DNA from: a virus
Reading direction: 5' to 3' (one strand)
Virus record (IMG/VR): IMGVR_UViG_3300030061_002337
Span: 1 to 23,860 of that record
DNA: 23,860 nt
Shown: in pieces, positions 6,860-13,018 of the stretch
Position numbering within the stretch: the first letter of the stretch is position 1
Layout: every line of letters begins with the position of its first letter
The notes under the pieces: model-generated
Database searches by the model: none
Told to the model about the DNA's origin: nothing
The model's input: the letters and a program-made list of their open reading frames with translations, nothing else
Translations under genes and position numbers: made by a program

Positions 6860-6989
6860 AGGTTTAAGTGGGGGTAAAAAGTTTGGCCCACCGCCAAAAA
6901 AAGGTCCAACACCACAAGGCTTGAATATTTCGTATAATACTATAAAGATAATAAACCCGGAGAAAAAAACAAATGGCAGACATAGATAA
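6834..6989 (+). CDS. 51-aa basic Pro/Gly-rich protein overlapping both neighbours
   Basis: ATG 6834 lies inside the 3' end of the 570-aa gene, and the TAA (6987-6989) lies inside the 5' end of the portal gene. The product contains YRKGLSGGKKFGPPPKKGPT and PQGLNISY. The GPPP-x-GP-PQG pattern is one I recall from tiny unnamed proteins next to marine phage portals, which is the main support. A ribosome binding site is not obvious; coupling to the upstream gene is likely. It also fills a gap that would otherwise be the longest between terL and portal. Confidence 0.5.
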   Translation: MKQKSLYRKGLSGGKKFGPPPKKGPTPQGLNISYNTIKIINPEKKTNGRHR

Positions 6990-9426
6990 GGTATTACCTA
7001 ACATAAGTGAACAACCTGAACAGACAACAGATGAATTAGCTGTTGAGATGTCTGAGCAATTACAAGAACAAGCTCAACCAGGAGAAGTAGAAATTATTAA
7101 TACTGAAGATGGTGGAGTTGAAGTAGATTTTGATCCTAACCAAATGGATCCGGGAGATGCATCAGATTTTAATGCTAACTTAGCAGAATTTTTAGATAGT
7201 CAACAATTAACCGTTATTGGTTCCGGTTTATATTCAAACTATGTTGATTATAAAACTTCAAGAAAAGATTGGGAAAAAGCCTATACATCAGGATTAGATC
7301 TGTTAGGATTTAAATATGAAGACAGGTCGGAACCATTCTCGGGTGCTTCGGGTGCCTCTCATCCGGTGCTTGCTGAAGCTGTTACTCAGTTTCAGGCGTT
7401 GGCATATAAAGAGTTACTCCCAGCTAATGGACCAGTCAGAACACAAGTAGTAGGAGTTCAAACTCCAGAAAAAACACAGCAGTCAAATCGTGTAAAAGAT
7501 TTCATGAATTATCAACTAATGGATAAGATGAAAGAATACGAAGCTGACTTTGATCAGATGTTATTCTATTTACCATTAAGTGGATCAGCTTTTAAAAAAA
7601 TTTATTATGATGAAGTATTACAAAGAGCGGTAAGTAAATTTGTCCCTGCAGAAGATTTAATCGTTCCATACACTGCAACATCTTTAGAAGATGCAGAAGC
7701 AATTGTTCACAAAATTAAAATATCAGAAAACGAATTAAGAAAACAACAAGTTGCTGGTTTCTATAGAGATATAGATATAGCTCCTGGTCAAGATAATTTA
7801 TCTGATATTGAAAAGAAAGAAATGGAACTTGAAGGTGTATCTAAAACTGGAAAAGACGAAGGTGTGTTTACTCTACTAGAGTGTCACGTAAATTTAGATT
7901 TAGAAGGTTTTGAAGATATGGGACCTGATGGTGAACCAACAGGAATTAAATTACCTTACATTGTAACTATAGAAGAAAACTCAAGAGAGATATTATCAAT
8001 TAGAAGAAACTACGAACAAAACGACCCATTAAAAAACAAAATAGAATATTTTGTACATTTCAAATTTTTACCAGGACTAGGTTTTTACGGTTTTGGTTTG
8101 ATCCACATGATTGGTGGTTTATCAAGAACTGCTACATCTGCTTTACGACAATTAATAGATGCAGGAACATTATCAAATTTACCTGCAGGATTTAAACAAA
8201 GAGGAATTAGAATACGAGATGATGCACAATCAATTAAACCAGGTGAATTTAGAGATGTAGATGCTCCTGGCGGTAACATAAGAGATGCATTTATGACTCT
8301 TCCATTTAAAGAGCCTTCTCAAACACTATTAAACTTATTGGGTGTCGTAGTAAATGCAGGGCAAAGATTTGCTTCAATAGCAGACCTGCAAGTAGGAGAC
8401 GGGAATCAGCAAGCCGCGGTGGGTACGACAGTCGCCTTGCTTGAAAGAGGAAGCAGAACAATGTCTGCTATTCATAAGAGAATATACTCAGCTCTTAAAA
8501 ATGAGTTTAAATTACTTGCAAGAGTATTTAAATTATATTTACCTGCTGAATATCCTTATGATGTTGTTGGAGGACAAAGAACAGTCAAACAACTAGACTT
8601 TGATGATAGAGTAGATATTCTACCTGTTGCTGATCCAAATATATTTTCACAAACACAAAGAATTTCTTTAGCACAAACAGAATTACAATTAGCAATGTCA
8701 AATCCACAAATGCACAATTTGTATCAAGCATATAGAAATATGTATGAAGCGATTGGTGTAAAAGATGTTGACACAATACTTATTAGACCACAACCACCAC
8801 AACCAAAGGACCCTGCATTAGAGCACATCGATGCACTTGCAGGGAAACCTTTTCAAGCGTTTCCAGGACAGGATCACAGAGCGCATATAACCGCTCACTT
8901 AAATTTTATGGCAACTAACATTGCTAGAAACAATCCACCTGTAATGGCAGGTCTTGAAAAAAACATTTTTGAACACATTTCATTAATGTCTCAAGAACAA
9001 GTTGAAATGGAATTTAGAGAAGAGATGCAACAGCTTCAACAAATGCAAATGCAGGCACAACAGAACCCACAAATGGCTCAACAAATGCAAATGCAGGCTA
9101 TGCAGATAACACAAAAAATAGAATCACGAAAAGCTGTGTTAATTGCAGAGATGATGGAAGAATTTAAGGAAGAAGAAAAGAAAATTACTTCACAATTTGA
9201 TAATGATCCTATTGCAAAACTAAGAGCAAGAGAATTAGACCTTCGAGCACAAGAAAATGCTAGAAAAGAGAAGGAAGGTGAAGAGAGAATCAACCTTGAT
9301 AAGATGAGAACTATGATGAATCAACAAAATCAAGATGAAAAATTACAACAAAACGAAGAATTAGCTAATTTAAGAGCTGATACTTCAATACAAAAAACAA
9401 TTTTAAGTAAAAATTTAGGAAATTAA
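6973..9426 (+). CDS. Portal protein (head-to-tail connector)
   Basis: The portal forms the dodecameric ring through which DNA enters and leaves the head. At 817 residues it is long, like P22-type portals. An acidic, Gln-rich N-terminus (1-75) precedes the conserved core: FKYEDRSEPFSGASGASHPV (113-132), then AVTQFQALAYKELLPANGPV (136-155). Further on, LPLSGSAFKKIYYDEV and a GFYGFGLIHMIGG segment belong to the same family pattern. The C-terminus is a Met/Gln-rich coiled coil (about 680-715) and a charged helix. GGAG at 6959-6962 sets the ATG 6973 start. Parts of the conserved core (7326-7420, 8381-8450) are more GC-rich than the rest. Confidence 0.88.
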   Translation: MADIDKVLPNISEQPEQTTDELAVEMSEQLQEQAQPGEVEIINTEDGGVEVDFDPNQMDPGDASDFNANLAEFLDSQQLTVIGSGLYSNYVDYKTSRKDWEKAYTSGLDLLGFKYEDRSEPFSGASGASHPVLAEAVTQFQALAYKELLPANGPVRTQVVGVQTPEKTQQSNRVKDFMNYQLMDKMKEYEADFDQMLFYLPLSGSAFKKIYYDEVLQRAVSKFVPAEDLIVPYTATSLEDAEAIVHKIKISENELRKQQVAGFYRDIDIAPGQDNLSDIEKKEMELEGVSKTGKDEGVFTLLECHVNLDLEGFEDMGPDGEPTGIKLPYIVTIEENSREILSIRRNYEQNDPLKNKIEYFVHFKFLPGLGFYGFGLIHMIGGLSRTATSALRQLIDAGTLSNLPAGFKQRGIRIRDDAQSIKPGEFRDVDAPGGNIRDAFMTLPFKEPSQTLLNLLGVVVNAGQRFASIADLQVGDGNQQAAVGTTVALLERGSRTMSAIHKRIYSALKNEFKLLARVFKLYLPAEYPYDVVGGQRTVKQLDFDDRVDILPVADPNIFSQTQRISLAQTELQLAMSNPQMHNLYQAYRNMYEAIGVKDVDTILIRPQPPQPKDPALEHIDALAGKPFQAFPGQDHRAHITAHLNFMATNIARNNPPVMAGLEKNIFEHISLMSQEQVEMEFREEMQQLQQMQMQAQQNPQMAQQMQMQAMQITQKIESRKAVLIAEMMEEFKEEEKKITSQFDNDPIAKLRARELDLRAQENARKEKEGEERINLDKMRTMMNQQNQDEKLQQNEELANLRADTSIQKTILSKNLGN
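9036..9098 (+). repeat. 21-bp direct repeat in the portal C-terminal coding region
   Basis: A 21-base sequence ending in CAAATGCAAATGCAGGC occurs at 9036-9056 and again, identically, at 9078-9098, 42 bases apart. It encodes repeated QQMQMQA units in the Met/Gln-rich coiled coil. This looks like a recent in-frame duplication. Confidence 0.75.
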
Positions 9427-9427
9427 T

Positions 9428-9820
9428 ATGTTACCTTGGAATTTAGTAGGAATGGCACTTAAAACCGGAGCGAAATTATACTCTGACAAGCAAAAAACTA
9501 AAGAAGCTTTGTCAGAAGCGAAGCTTTTGCATGCAGAAAAGATGAAACGAGGGGAGATCGAGTACAAGGGCAAGGTATTTGAGAACCAGAAGGGAGACTG
9601 GAAGGACGAATTCATACTTTTGACGCTCTCGAGCCCCCTGTTTCTGCTTGCATATTCTGTATTTGCAGAAGACAAAGAAATTGAAGCAAAATTAGACCTA
9701 TATTTTGAAAAACTCCAAAATATGCCGTGGTGGATAACTGGACTTTGGGTCAGCGTCGTTGCGGCCGTATATGGAATAAAGGCTACGGATATTATAAATA
9801 CAAAGGGAGGGAAAAAATGA
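9428..9820 (+). CDS. Holin-like membrane protein (GTA/3TM holin family type)
   Basis: Holins make pores in the inner membrane and time lysis. The 130-residue protein has an amphipathic N-terminus, then GDWKDE (56-61) directly before a hydrophobic segment (62-80, FILLTLSSPLFLLAY) and a second one after MPWW (101-117). The W-K-D-E plus SPLFLLA plus MPWW order fits the GTA holin 3TM family as I recall it. AGGAA at 9417 precedes ATG 9428. Bases 9540-9650 use GC-rich codons (AAG, GAG, GGC, CTC, CTG, CCC) unlike the flanks. No endolysin was recognised nearby. Confidence 0.75.
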   Translation: MLPWNLVGMALKTGAKLYSDKQKTKEALSEAKLLHAEKMKRGEIEYKGKVFENQKGDWKDEFILLTLSSPLFLLAYSVFAEDKEIEAKLDLYFEKLQNMPWWITGLWVSVVAAVYGIKATDIINTKGGKK

Positions 9821-9930
9821 TAAAAAAAATTAAACAGAAAGTTTGCGAAATCATTTTAAAAGTGTTAAATATAAAACAATGTTTTTGCACACATGACTGT
9901 GCCTGTAAAAATGCAAAGGAGAAAAAATGA
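9817..9930 (+). CDS. 37-aa Cys-rich peptide
   Basis: ATG 9817 overlaps the holin stop as ATGA, with GGGAGG just upstream; this beats an in-frame upstream start at 9727 inside the holin gene. The 37 residues consist of a basic helix (MIKKIKQKVCEIILKVLN) and a cluster QCFCTHDCACK with Cys22, 24, 28 and 30. The spacing CxCxxxCxC is typical of a metal-binding site. The function is unknown. It ends in ATGA overlapping the EF-hand gene. Confidence 0.65.
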   Translation: MIKKIKQKVCEIILKVLNIKQCFCTHDCACKNAKEKK

Positions 9931-10184
9931 TAAATAAGAAAAAATCTGATCTTAACAAAGATGGAAAATTATCTAGTTATGAAAAGAAAAGAGGAAAAGC
10001 CATTGCAAAATCTATTAAGAAAAGCGGTAGCAGAGTTAGAAAAGCTACTGGCGGCATGGTCAATTATGGTAAAAACGGTAAAATAACAATTTCTGAAAGT
10101 CAAGTTATGTCTAATGCTCCAAGAGCTCAAGTTAAAGGTTTTGGTTCTGTTAGATCTGACGTTAAAAATTTCAGAAAAGGATAG
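9927..10184 (+). CDS. Small basic protein with a single EF-hand calcium-binding loop
   Basis: DLNKDGKLSSYE (8-19) fits the EF-hand loop exactly: Asp8, Asn10, Asp12 and Gly13 at positions 1, 3, 5 and 6, Leu15 at 8, and Glu19 at 12. A Lys-rich helix follows (KKRGKAIAKSIKK). After ATGGMVNYGKNG (40-51) the tail is low-complexity and basic. AAAGGAG upstream and an ATGA overlap support the start. Calcium binding is inferred from the loop; whether it works with one hand, perhaps as a dimer, is unknown. I recall similar DLNKDGK proteins in other phages, without a function. Confidence 0.75.
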   Translation: MINKKKSDLNKDGKLSSYEKKRGKAIAKSIKKSGSRVRKATGGMVNYGKNGKITISESQVMSNAPRAQVKGFGSVRSDVKNFRKG

Positions 10185-10212
10185 GTGATCAACCTAGAAA
10201 AGGAGATAAATC

Positions 10213-10392
10213 ATGGCACTAAAAAACCCAAATAAATTTCCAAAATGGAGAGACGAAAACAGCAAGTGGTATGCAGCAGAGAATAAAGAGAAATCTTTAG
10301 CTAAGCTTGAGTCTAATCTTAAAAGAGATAAAGACATGCCAAAGAGAGTTGAGTTTTGGAACGAGTGTAAAGCAAAAGTAGAGGCTTTATAA
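10213..10392 (+). CDS. Hypothetical 59-aa Trp/Lys-rich protein
   Basis: A strong AAAAGGAG at 10197-10204 precedes ATG 10213; the TAA is at 10390-10392. The 59 residues include KFPKWRDENSKWYAAENKEK and a basic helical C-terminal half with FWNECKAKVEAL. It is short, hydrophilic and probably helical. No family was recognised. It sits in the middle of the small-protein run and uses the same codon style. Confidence 0.6.
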   Translation: MALKNPNKFPKWRDENSKWYAAENKEKSLAKLESNLKRDKDMPKRVEFWNECKAKVEAL

Positions 10393-10398
10393 TATATT

Positions 10399-10593
10399 AT
10401 GGCTAAACTTTGCCCAAGAGGAAAAGCTGCAGCGAAGCGTAAATTCAAAGTTTACCCTTCGGCGTACGCGAACATGTACGCATCAGCAGTTTGCTCGGGC
10501 AAAGTAACGCCTGGTGGTAAAAAGAAAAATAGAAAGAAAGCTGCTACGGGTGGCTTAATGAGTATGAATAGTTATTACAAAGGATTAGTATAA
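10399..10593 (+). CDS. Small conserved basic protein, LCPRGKAAAKRKF...YPSAYAN type
   Basis: The 64 residues contain LCPRGKAAAKRKFKVYPSAY (4-23) and ASAVCSGKV (28-36), with two cysteines (Cys5, Cys32) around a strongly basic core. I recall this block from many marine phage hypothetical proteins. The C-terminus is a linker, then AATGGL (48-53) and YYKGLV (59-64), matching the tail of the gene at 11202. Bases 10440-10515 encoding the core are GC-rich. The basic charge suggests contact with nucleic acid or an acidic protein; not demonstrated. Confidence 0.7.
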   Translation: MAKLCPRGKAAAKRKFKVYPSAYANMYASAVCSGKVTPGGKKKNRKKAATGGLMSMNSYYKGLV

Positions 10594-10853
10594 TGGCTGG
10601 AGTAGGAATAGCGTTAAGAGGACTTGGAAAAGTTTTAAGTAAGTTTGCTAAAAAACAAAAAACGACTGGTGGTGGCGCTATTAGATCTGTTCCTCCTTCA
10701 AAAGCAAATAAAAAATTTGCAGAAGCAAAAGAAAAGATATCTAAAAACACAAATGCGTTTACTAAAAAAGTTGACGACGCAACTAAAATAAAAATGAGAA
10801 GTGGTACATCAAAAGCTCTTAGTAAAATTTCTAAAATATTAAAAAAGGATTAG
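10593..10853 (+). CDS. Hypothetical 86-aa basic protein
   Basis: The start overlaps the previous stop (TAATG, 10591-10595). The product begins with a hydrophobic/Gly helix (MAGVGIALRGLGKVLSKFAK), then TTGGGAIRSVPPSKANKKF, then a Lys-rich helical half ending KISKILKKD. The Gly-Gly linker echoes those in neighbouring small proteins. It is highly basic. No family was recognised; a DNA-binding or membrane-active peptide are both possible. Confidence 0.6.
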   Translation: MAGVGIALRGLGKVLSKFAKKQKTTGGGAIRSVPPSKANKKFAEAKEKISKNTNAFTKKVDDATKIKMRSGTSKALSKISKILKKD

Positions 10854-10857
10854 TATA

Positions 10858-11196
10858 ATGGCAGTGTATAAAGCAACAGATAAAAATATAAATAAAAAAA
10901 CTACTGATGGAAGGTATGCTTCACCTATAAAAAAATCCCCTCCTAAGGTGCAAAAATATAAACATGGTAAAAACTATAAAAAATCTACCGATGGAAGATA
11001 TGCTTCACCTATAAAAAAAACTACTGATGGAAGATATGCTTCACCTACAAAAAAAATTAGAAAAAACGATATTAATAGATTACCTAGAGGTTTAAGAATG
11101 GATACTACTACAGGTATAGGAACCACTATTATTAAACCTAAAATGGGTCAAAGAATAGATACTAAGAAAAGCAGACCTAAAAAATTTAAAAAATAA
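10858..11196 (+). CDS. Basic repeat protein with three TDGRYASP units
   Basis: The 112-residue protein carries TTDGRYASPIKK (15-26), STDGRYASPIKK (43-54) and TTDGRYASPTKK (55-66). Between and after them lie Lys-rich linkers. The C-terminal part includes LPRGLRMDTTTGIGTTIIKP. It is very basic and probably disordered outside the repeats. AAGG at 10845-10848 sets ATG 10858. Repeated short motifs often give multivalent binding to one partner, such as DNA or a capsid subunit; here that is inference. No family was recognised. Confidence 0.65.
   Translation: MAVYKATDKNINKKTTDGRYASPIKKSPPKVQKYKHGKNYKKSTDGRYASPIKKTTDGRYASPTKKIRKNDINRLPRGLRMDTTTGIGTTIIKPKMGQRIDTKKSRPKKFKK
10901..11047 (+). repeat. Three copies of a 27-bp coding repeat
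   Basis: The 27-base unit beginning CTACTGATGGAAG occurs at 10901-10927, 10985-11011 and 11021-11047 with one or two mismatches (CTACCGATGGAAG in the second). Copies two and three are a 36-base tandem repeat including the oligo-A linker. The near identity, silent sites included, suggests recent duplication. Confidence 0.8.
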
Positions 11197-11201
11197 TTAC
11201 A

Positions 11202-11570
11202 ATGGCTGAAAAAGGTTTAAGAGAATGGGTAAAAGAAAAGTGGGTAGATATTGGAGCACCTAAGAAAAAAGGTAAATATCAACCTTGCGGAAGATCAAAA
11301 GGATCTAAACGTGCGTATCCAAAATGTGTCCCTTTAGCAAAGGCAAGAAGTATGAGTGAATCGCAAAAACGTTCAGCAGTAAAAAGAAAAAGAGCAGCAG
11401 GTAATCCTGGTGGTAAACCAACTAATGTTGCAACGTTTGCAAAAAGACCTAAAAAAGCTGGAGGGGGTTTAACAAATACTCCTTACGTAGGAACTTATAT
11501 TTCTGGAGATTTAGGTGGTGTAAAAGTTTCAAACCCAAGTTATAAAAAATACTATAAGGGGATGATTTAA
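11202..11570 (+). CDS. Small conserved basic protein, WVDIGAPKKKGKYQPCGRS type
   Basis: The 122 residues open with WVKEKWVDIGAPKKKGKYQP (9-28), then CGRSKGSKRAYPKCVPLAKA (29-48), and SAVKRKRAAGNPGGKPTN (58-75). This is a widespread phage domain of unknown function; I think it is DUF5872 but could not check. Two cysteines (Cys29, Cys42) flank a basic loop. The C-terminus adds KKAGGGL (84-90) and YYKGMI (117-122), like the gene at 10399. There is no clear ribosome binding site before ATG 11202. TAATG coupling links it to the next gene. Confidence 0.7.
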   Translation: MAEKGLREWVKEKWVDIGAPKKKGKYQPCGRSKGSKRAYPKCVPLAKARSMSESQKRSAVKRKRAAGNPGGKPTNVATFAKRPKKAGGGLTNTPYVGTYISGDLGGVKVSNPSYKKYYKGMI

Positions 11571-11725
11571 TGAATTTAGAAAAAGATTTACAAAGATTGA
11601 AAAAAGAAAAAGTATTAAAAGAATCTGCCATAGCTCAGCTAAGAAAAAGAAGTAAAGACTCAATAGCTAGACCAAAGGCAGAAAAAAATATTTTATCAAA
11701 CGATCCAAGAATGCAAAGAATTTAA
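11570..11725 (+). CDS. Hypothetical 51-aa charged helical protein
   Basis: ATG 11570 overlaps the previous stop (TAATG) and the stop at 11723-11725 overlaps the next ATG the same way. AAGGGGATG upstream supplies a ribosome binding site. The 51 residues start with a coiled-coil-like MNLEKDLQRLKKEKVLKESA and end SNDPRMQRI. The coupling on both sides supports translation. No family was recognised. Confidence 0.6.
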   Translation: MNLEKDLQRLKKEKVLKESAIAQLRKRSKDSIARPKAEKNILSNDPRMQRI

Positions 11726-12006
11726 TGTCTATTAGAAAAACAACAAAAGGCCCAAACGCCAATTATAGACCAACAAAATCTGGAGCTGGAATGACAGCAA
11801 AAGGTGTAAGAGCTTACAGGGCAGCAAACCCTGGAAGTAAATTAAAAACAGCCGTGACAGGAAAAGTGAAGCCTGGATCAAAAGCTGCTAAACGCAGAAA
11901 ATCATACTGCGCTAGATCACTCGGACAATTAAAACGTTCATCAGCTAAAACAAGAAATGATCCAAATTCTCGTATCCGTCAGGCACGTAGAAGATGGAAA
12001 TGCTAG
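11725..12006 (+). CDS. Small conserved basic protein, GAGMTAKGV...NPGSKLKTAVTGKV type
   Basis: The 93 residues contain GAGMTAKGVRAYRAANPGSK (20-39), KTAVTGKVKPGSKAAKRRKS (41-60), YCARSLGQLK (61-70) and the C-terminal NSRIRQARRRWKC (81-93). This is a well-conserved phage family of unknown function; I believe it is DUF6321 but could not check. It is very basic, with Cys62 and a C-terminal Cys93. It is the third such basic Cys-bearing domain in this cluster. A small DNA- or scaffold-binding role is plausible, not shown. Confidence 0.75.
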   Translation: MSIRKTTKGPNANYRPTKSGAGMTAKGVRAYRAANPGSKLKTAVTGKVKPGSKAAKRRKSYCARSLGQLKRSSAKTRNDPNSRIRQARRRWKC

Positions 12007-12140
12007 ATAGATTAGTATATAGATTTTGTGGTTTTTTAGACAATGCAATTGCATTTGTAGAAACCTATGCTATTAAATTTACTGAATGGTGTTGGAGTTC
12101 GAGAGTAAAAATTTTAAAAAAAAGAAGGAGAAAGAAATGA
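12000..12140 (+). CDS. 46-aa small protein with a basic tail
   Basis: ATG 12000 overlaps the previous gene by 7 bases, and the TGA (12138-12140) overlaps the next ATG as ATGA. The 46 residues are aromatic and mildly hydrophobic at first (LVYRFCGFLDNAIAFVETY), then end in KILKKRRRKK. It may be an amphipathic or membrane-associated peptide. Support is only from tight packing on both sides and filling an otherwise empty 130-base gap. Confidence 0.5.
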   Translation: MLDRLVYRFCGFLDNAIAFVETYAIKFTEWCWSSRVKILKKRRRKK

Positions 12141-12337
12141 AAAGAGCAATACTAGAAGCATTAGAAGCAAGATATAATGCAGATATAGCTGAAGCAGATG
12201 CTACAATAAAAATCTATTTAGAAAACAGTGTTGGTATCGGAGAACATCCTCAACATATTAATGAAGTAGATAAACAGTTAACTAAAATTACAGAAGCACA
12301 AGAAAAATTAAAAGAACTACAGGCGTTTAAAATATAA
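12137..12337 (+). CDS. Conserved-looking 66-aa helical protein
   Basis: ATG 12137 is chosen over an in-frame GTG-type start at 12086 because GAAGGAG (12124-12130) lies at the right distance. The product is helical: MKRAILEALEARYNADIAEA, then the loop SVGIGEHPQHINEVDKQL and a second helix. I recall SVGIGEHPQH-type proteins in marine phages, with no function. It overlaps the next ATG by one base (TAATG, 12335-12339). Confidence 0.65.
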   Translation: MKRAILEALEARYNADIAEADATIKIYLENSVGIGEHPQHINEVDKQLTKITEAQEKLKELQAFKI

Positions 12338-12582
12338 TGACTTTTGAAAAATTTATACAAGAACTAAGAAAAACTATACAAAATTCACAGCAATCAATAG
12401 GTGATACTATGATGGCTGGTGGAGTAAAAGATATGGAAAATTATAAATATCTTTTAGGACAAGCGCATGCGCTACAATTAATAAATCAGGAAATGATGAA
12501 CCTGCTAAATCCGAAGGAGGATACAAAAAATGATCAAGGAGAAAACGGAAACGTCGTCAAACTCGACAGAACCGAAAATTAA
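12337..12582 (+). CDS. Hypothetical 81-aa protein
   Basis: The start is coupled to the previous stop. The 81 residues are mostly helical (FIQELRKTIQNSQQSIGDTM, then YKYLLGQAHALQLINQEMMN) with an acidic, polar tail. Its last 53 bases overlap the start of the co-chaperonin gene in another frame, and contain that gene's ribosome binding site. The helix-Gly-helix layout resembles small phage proteins lying upstream of capsid genes; no role is known. Confidence 0.6.
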   Translation: MTFEKFIQELRKTIQNSQQSIGDTMMAGGVKDMENYKYLLGQAHALQLINQEMMNLLNPKEDTKNDQGENGNVVKLDRTEN

Positions 12583-13003
12583 ACTTGCTTTAGAAGAAAA
12601 ATATAAAGAAGAAGTTAAAAGTTTAGAAGAAACAAAAAGACTAGATGAAGAAAATATTGGAGACATTCAAAATGAATTACCTCAGCCATCAGGTTGGAGG
12701 CTTTTAGTTTTACCTTTTACACCAAAAGAAAAAACTAAAGGTGGTATTATATTTTCACAAGAGTCTTTAGATAAATCACGTATTGCTACAAACTGTGGAT
12801 ACGTAATTAAAGTAGGACCATTAGCTTATAAGGATAAAGAAAAATTTCCTGAAGGTGCATGGTGTAAAGAAAAAGATTGGGTGCTATTTGCACGATATGC
12901 GGGTTCGCGTATACCAATAGAAGGCGGAGAAGTTCGTCTTCTTAACGACGATGAGGTTCTTGGAACTATTAAAGATCCAGAATCTGTGTTGCATTACATA
13001 TAA
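12530..13003 (+). CDS. GroES-like co-chaperonin (viral Cpn10)
   Basis: Cpn10 caps the host GroEL chamber. A charged N-terminal extension (1-50) precedes the Cpn10 barrel: PSGWRLLVLPFTPKEKTKGG (53-72), GGIIF in a mobile-loop position (71-75), YVIKVGPLAY (91-100), WCKEKDWVLFARYAGSRIPI (111-130), and LLNDDEVLGTIKDPE (137-151). The order (PxGxRLLV, KxKGGI, GxVxxVGP, GDWVxFxxYAG, xLNDDEVLG) is the GroES pattern. AAGGAGG at 12514-12520 is a strong ribosome binding site. Placement just before scaffold and capsid suggests help in capsid folding, as T4 gp31 does. The extension is longer than in bacterial GroES (about 97 residues). Confidence 0.85.
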   Translation: MIKEKTETSSNSTEPKIKLALEEKYKEEVKSLEETKRLDEENIGDIQNELPQPSGWRLLVLPFTPKEKTKGGIIFSQESLDKSRIATNCGYVIKVGPLAYKDKEKFPEGAWCKEKDWVLFARYAGSRIPIEGGEVRLLNDDEVLGTIKDPESVLHYI

Positions 13004-13006
13004 CAT

Positions 13007-13012
13007 AGGAGG
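13007..13012 (+). promoter_or_regulatory. Ribosome binding site that decides the scaffold start
   Basis: AGGAGG at 13007-13012 directly abuts ATG 13013, too close for use. The second in-frame ATG at 13019 has 6 bases of spacing and is the better start. Confidence 0.7.
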
Positions 13013-13018
13013 ATGACT

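Noticed and set aside
9727-9816. Upstream extension of the Cys-rich peptide to a start at 9727
   Set aside because: It would overlap the holin gene by more than 90 bases; ATG 9817 has GGGAGG at good spacing and an ATGA overlap.
10901-11047. Repeats at 10901-11047 as a CRISPR array
   Set aside because: Only three units, in frame within a coding gene, with unequal spacing and no unique spacers.
12086-12136. Longer start at 12086 for the 66-aa protein
   Set aside because: GAAGGAG at 12124-12130 points to ATG 12137, and the longer form would run through the 46-aa gene.
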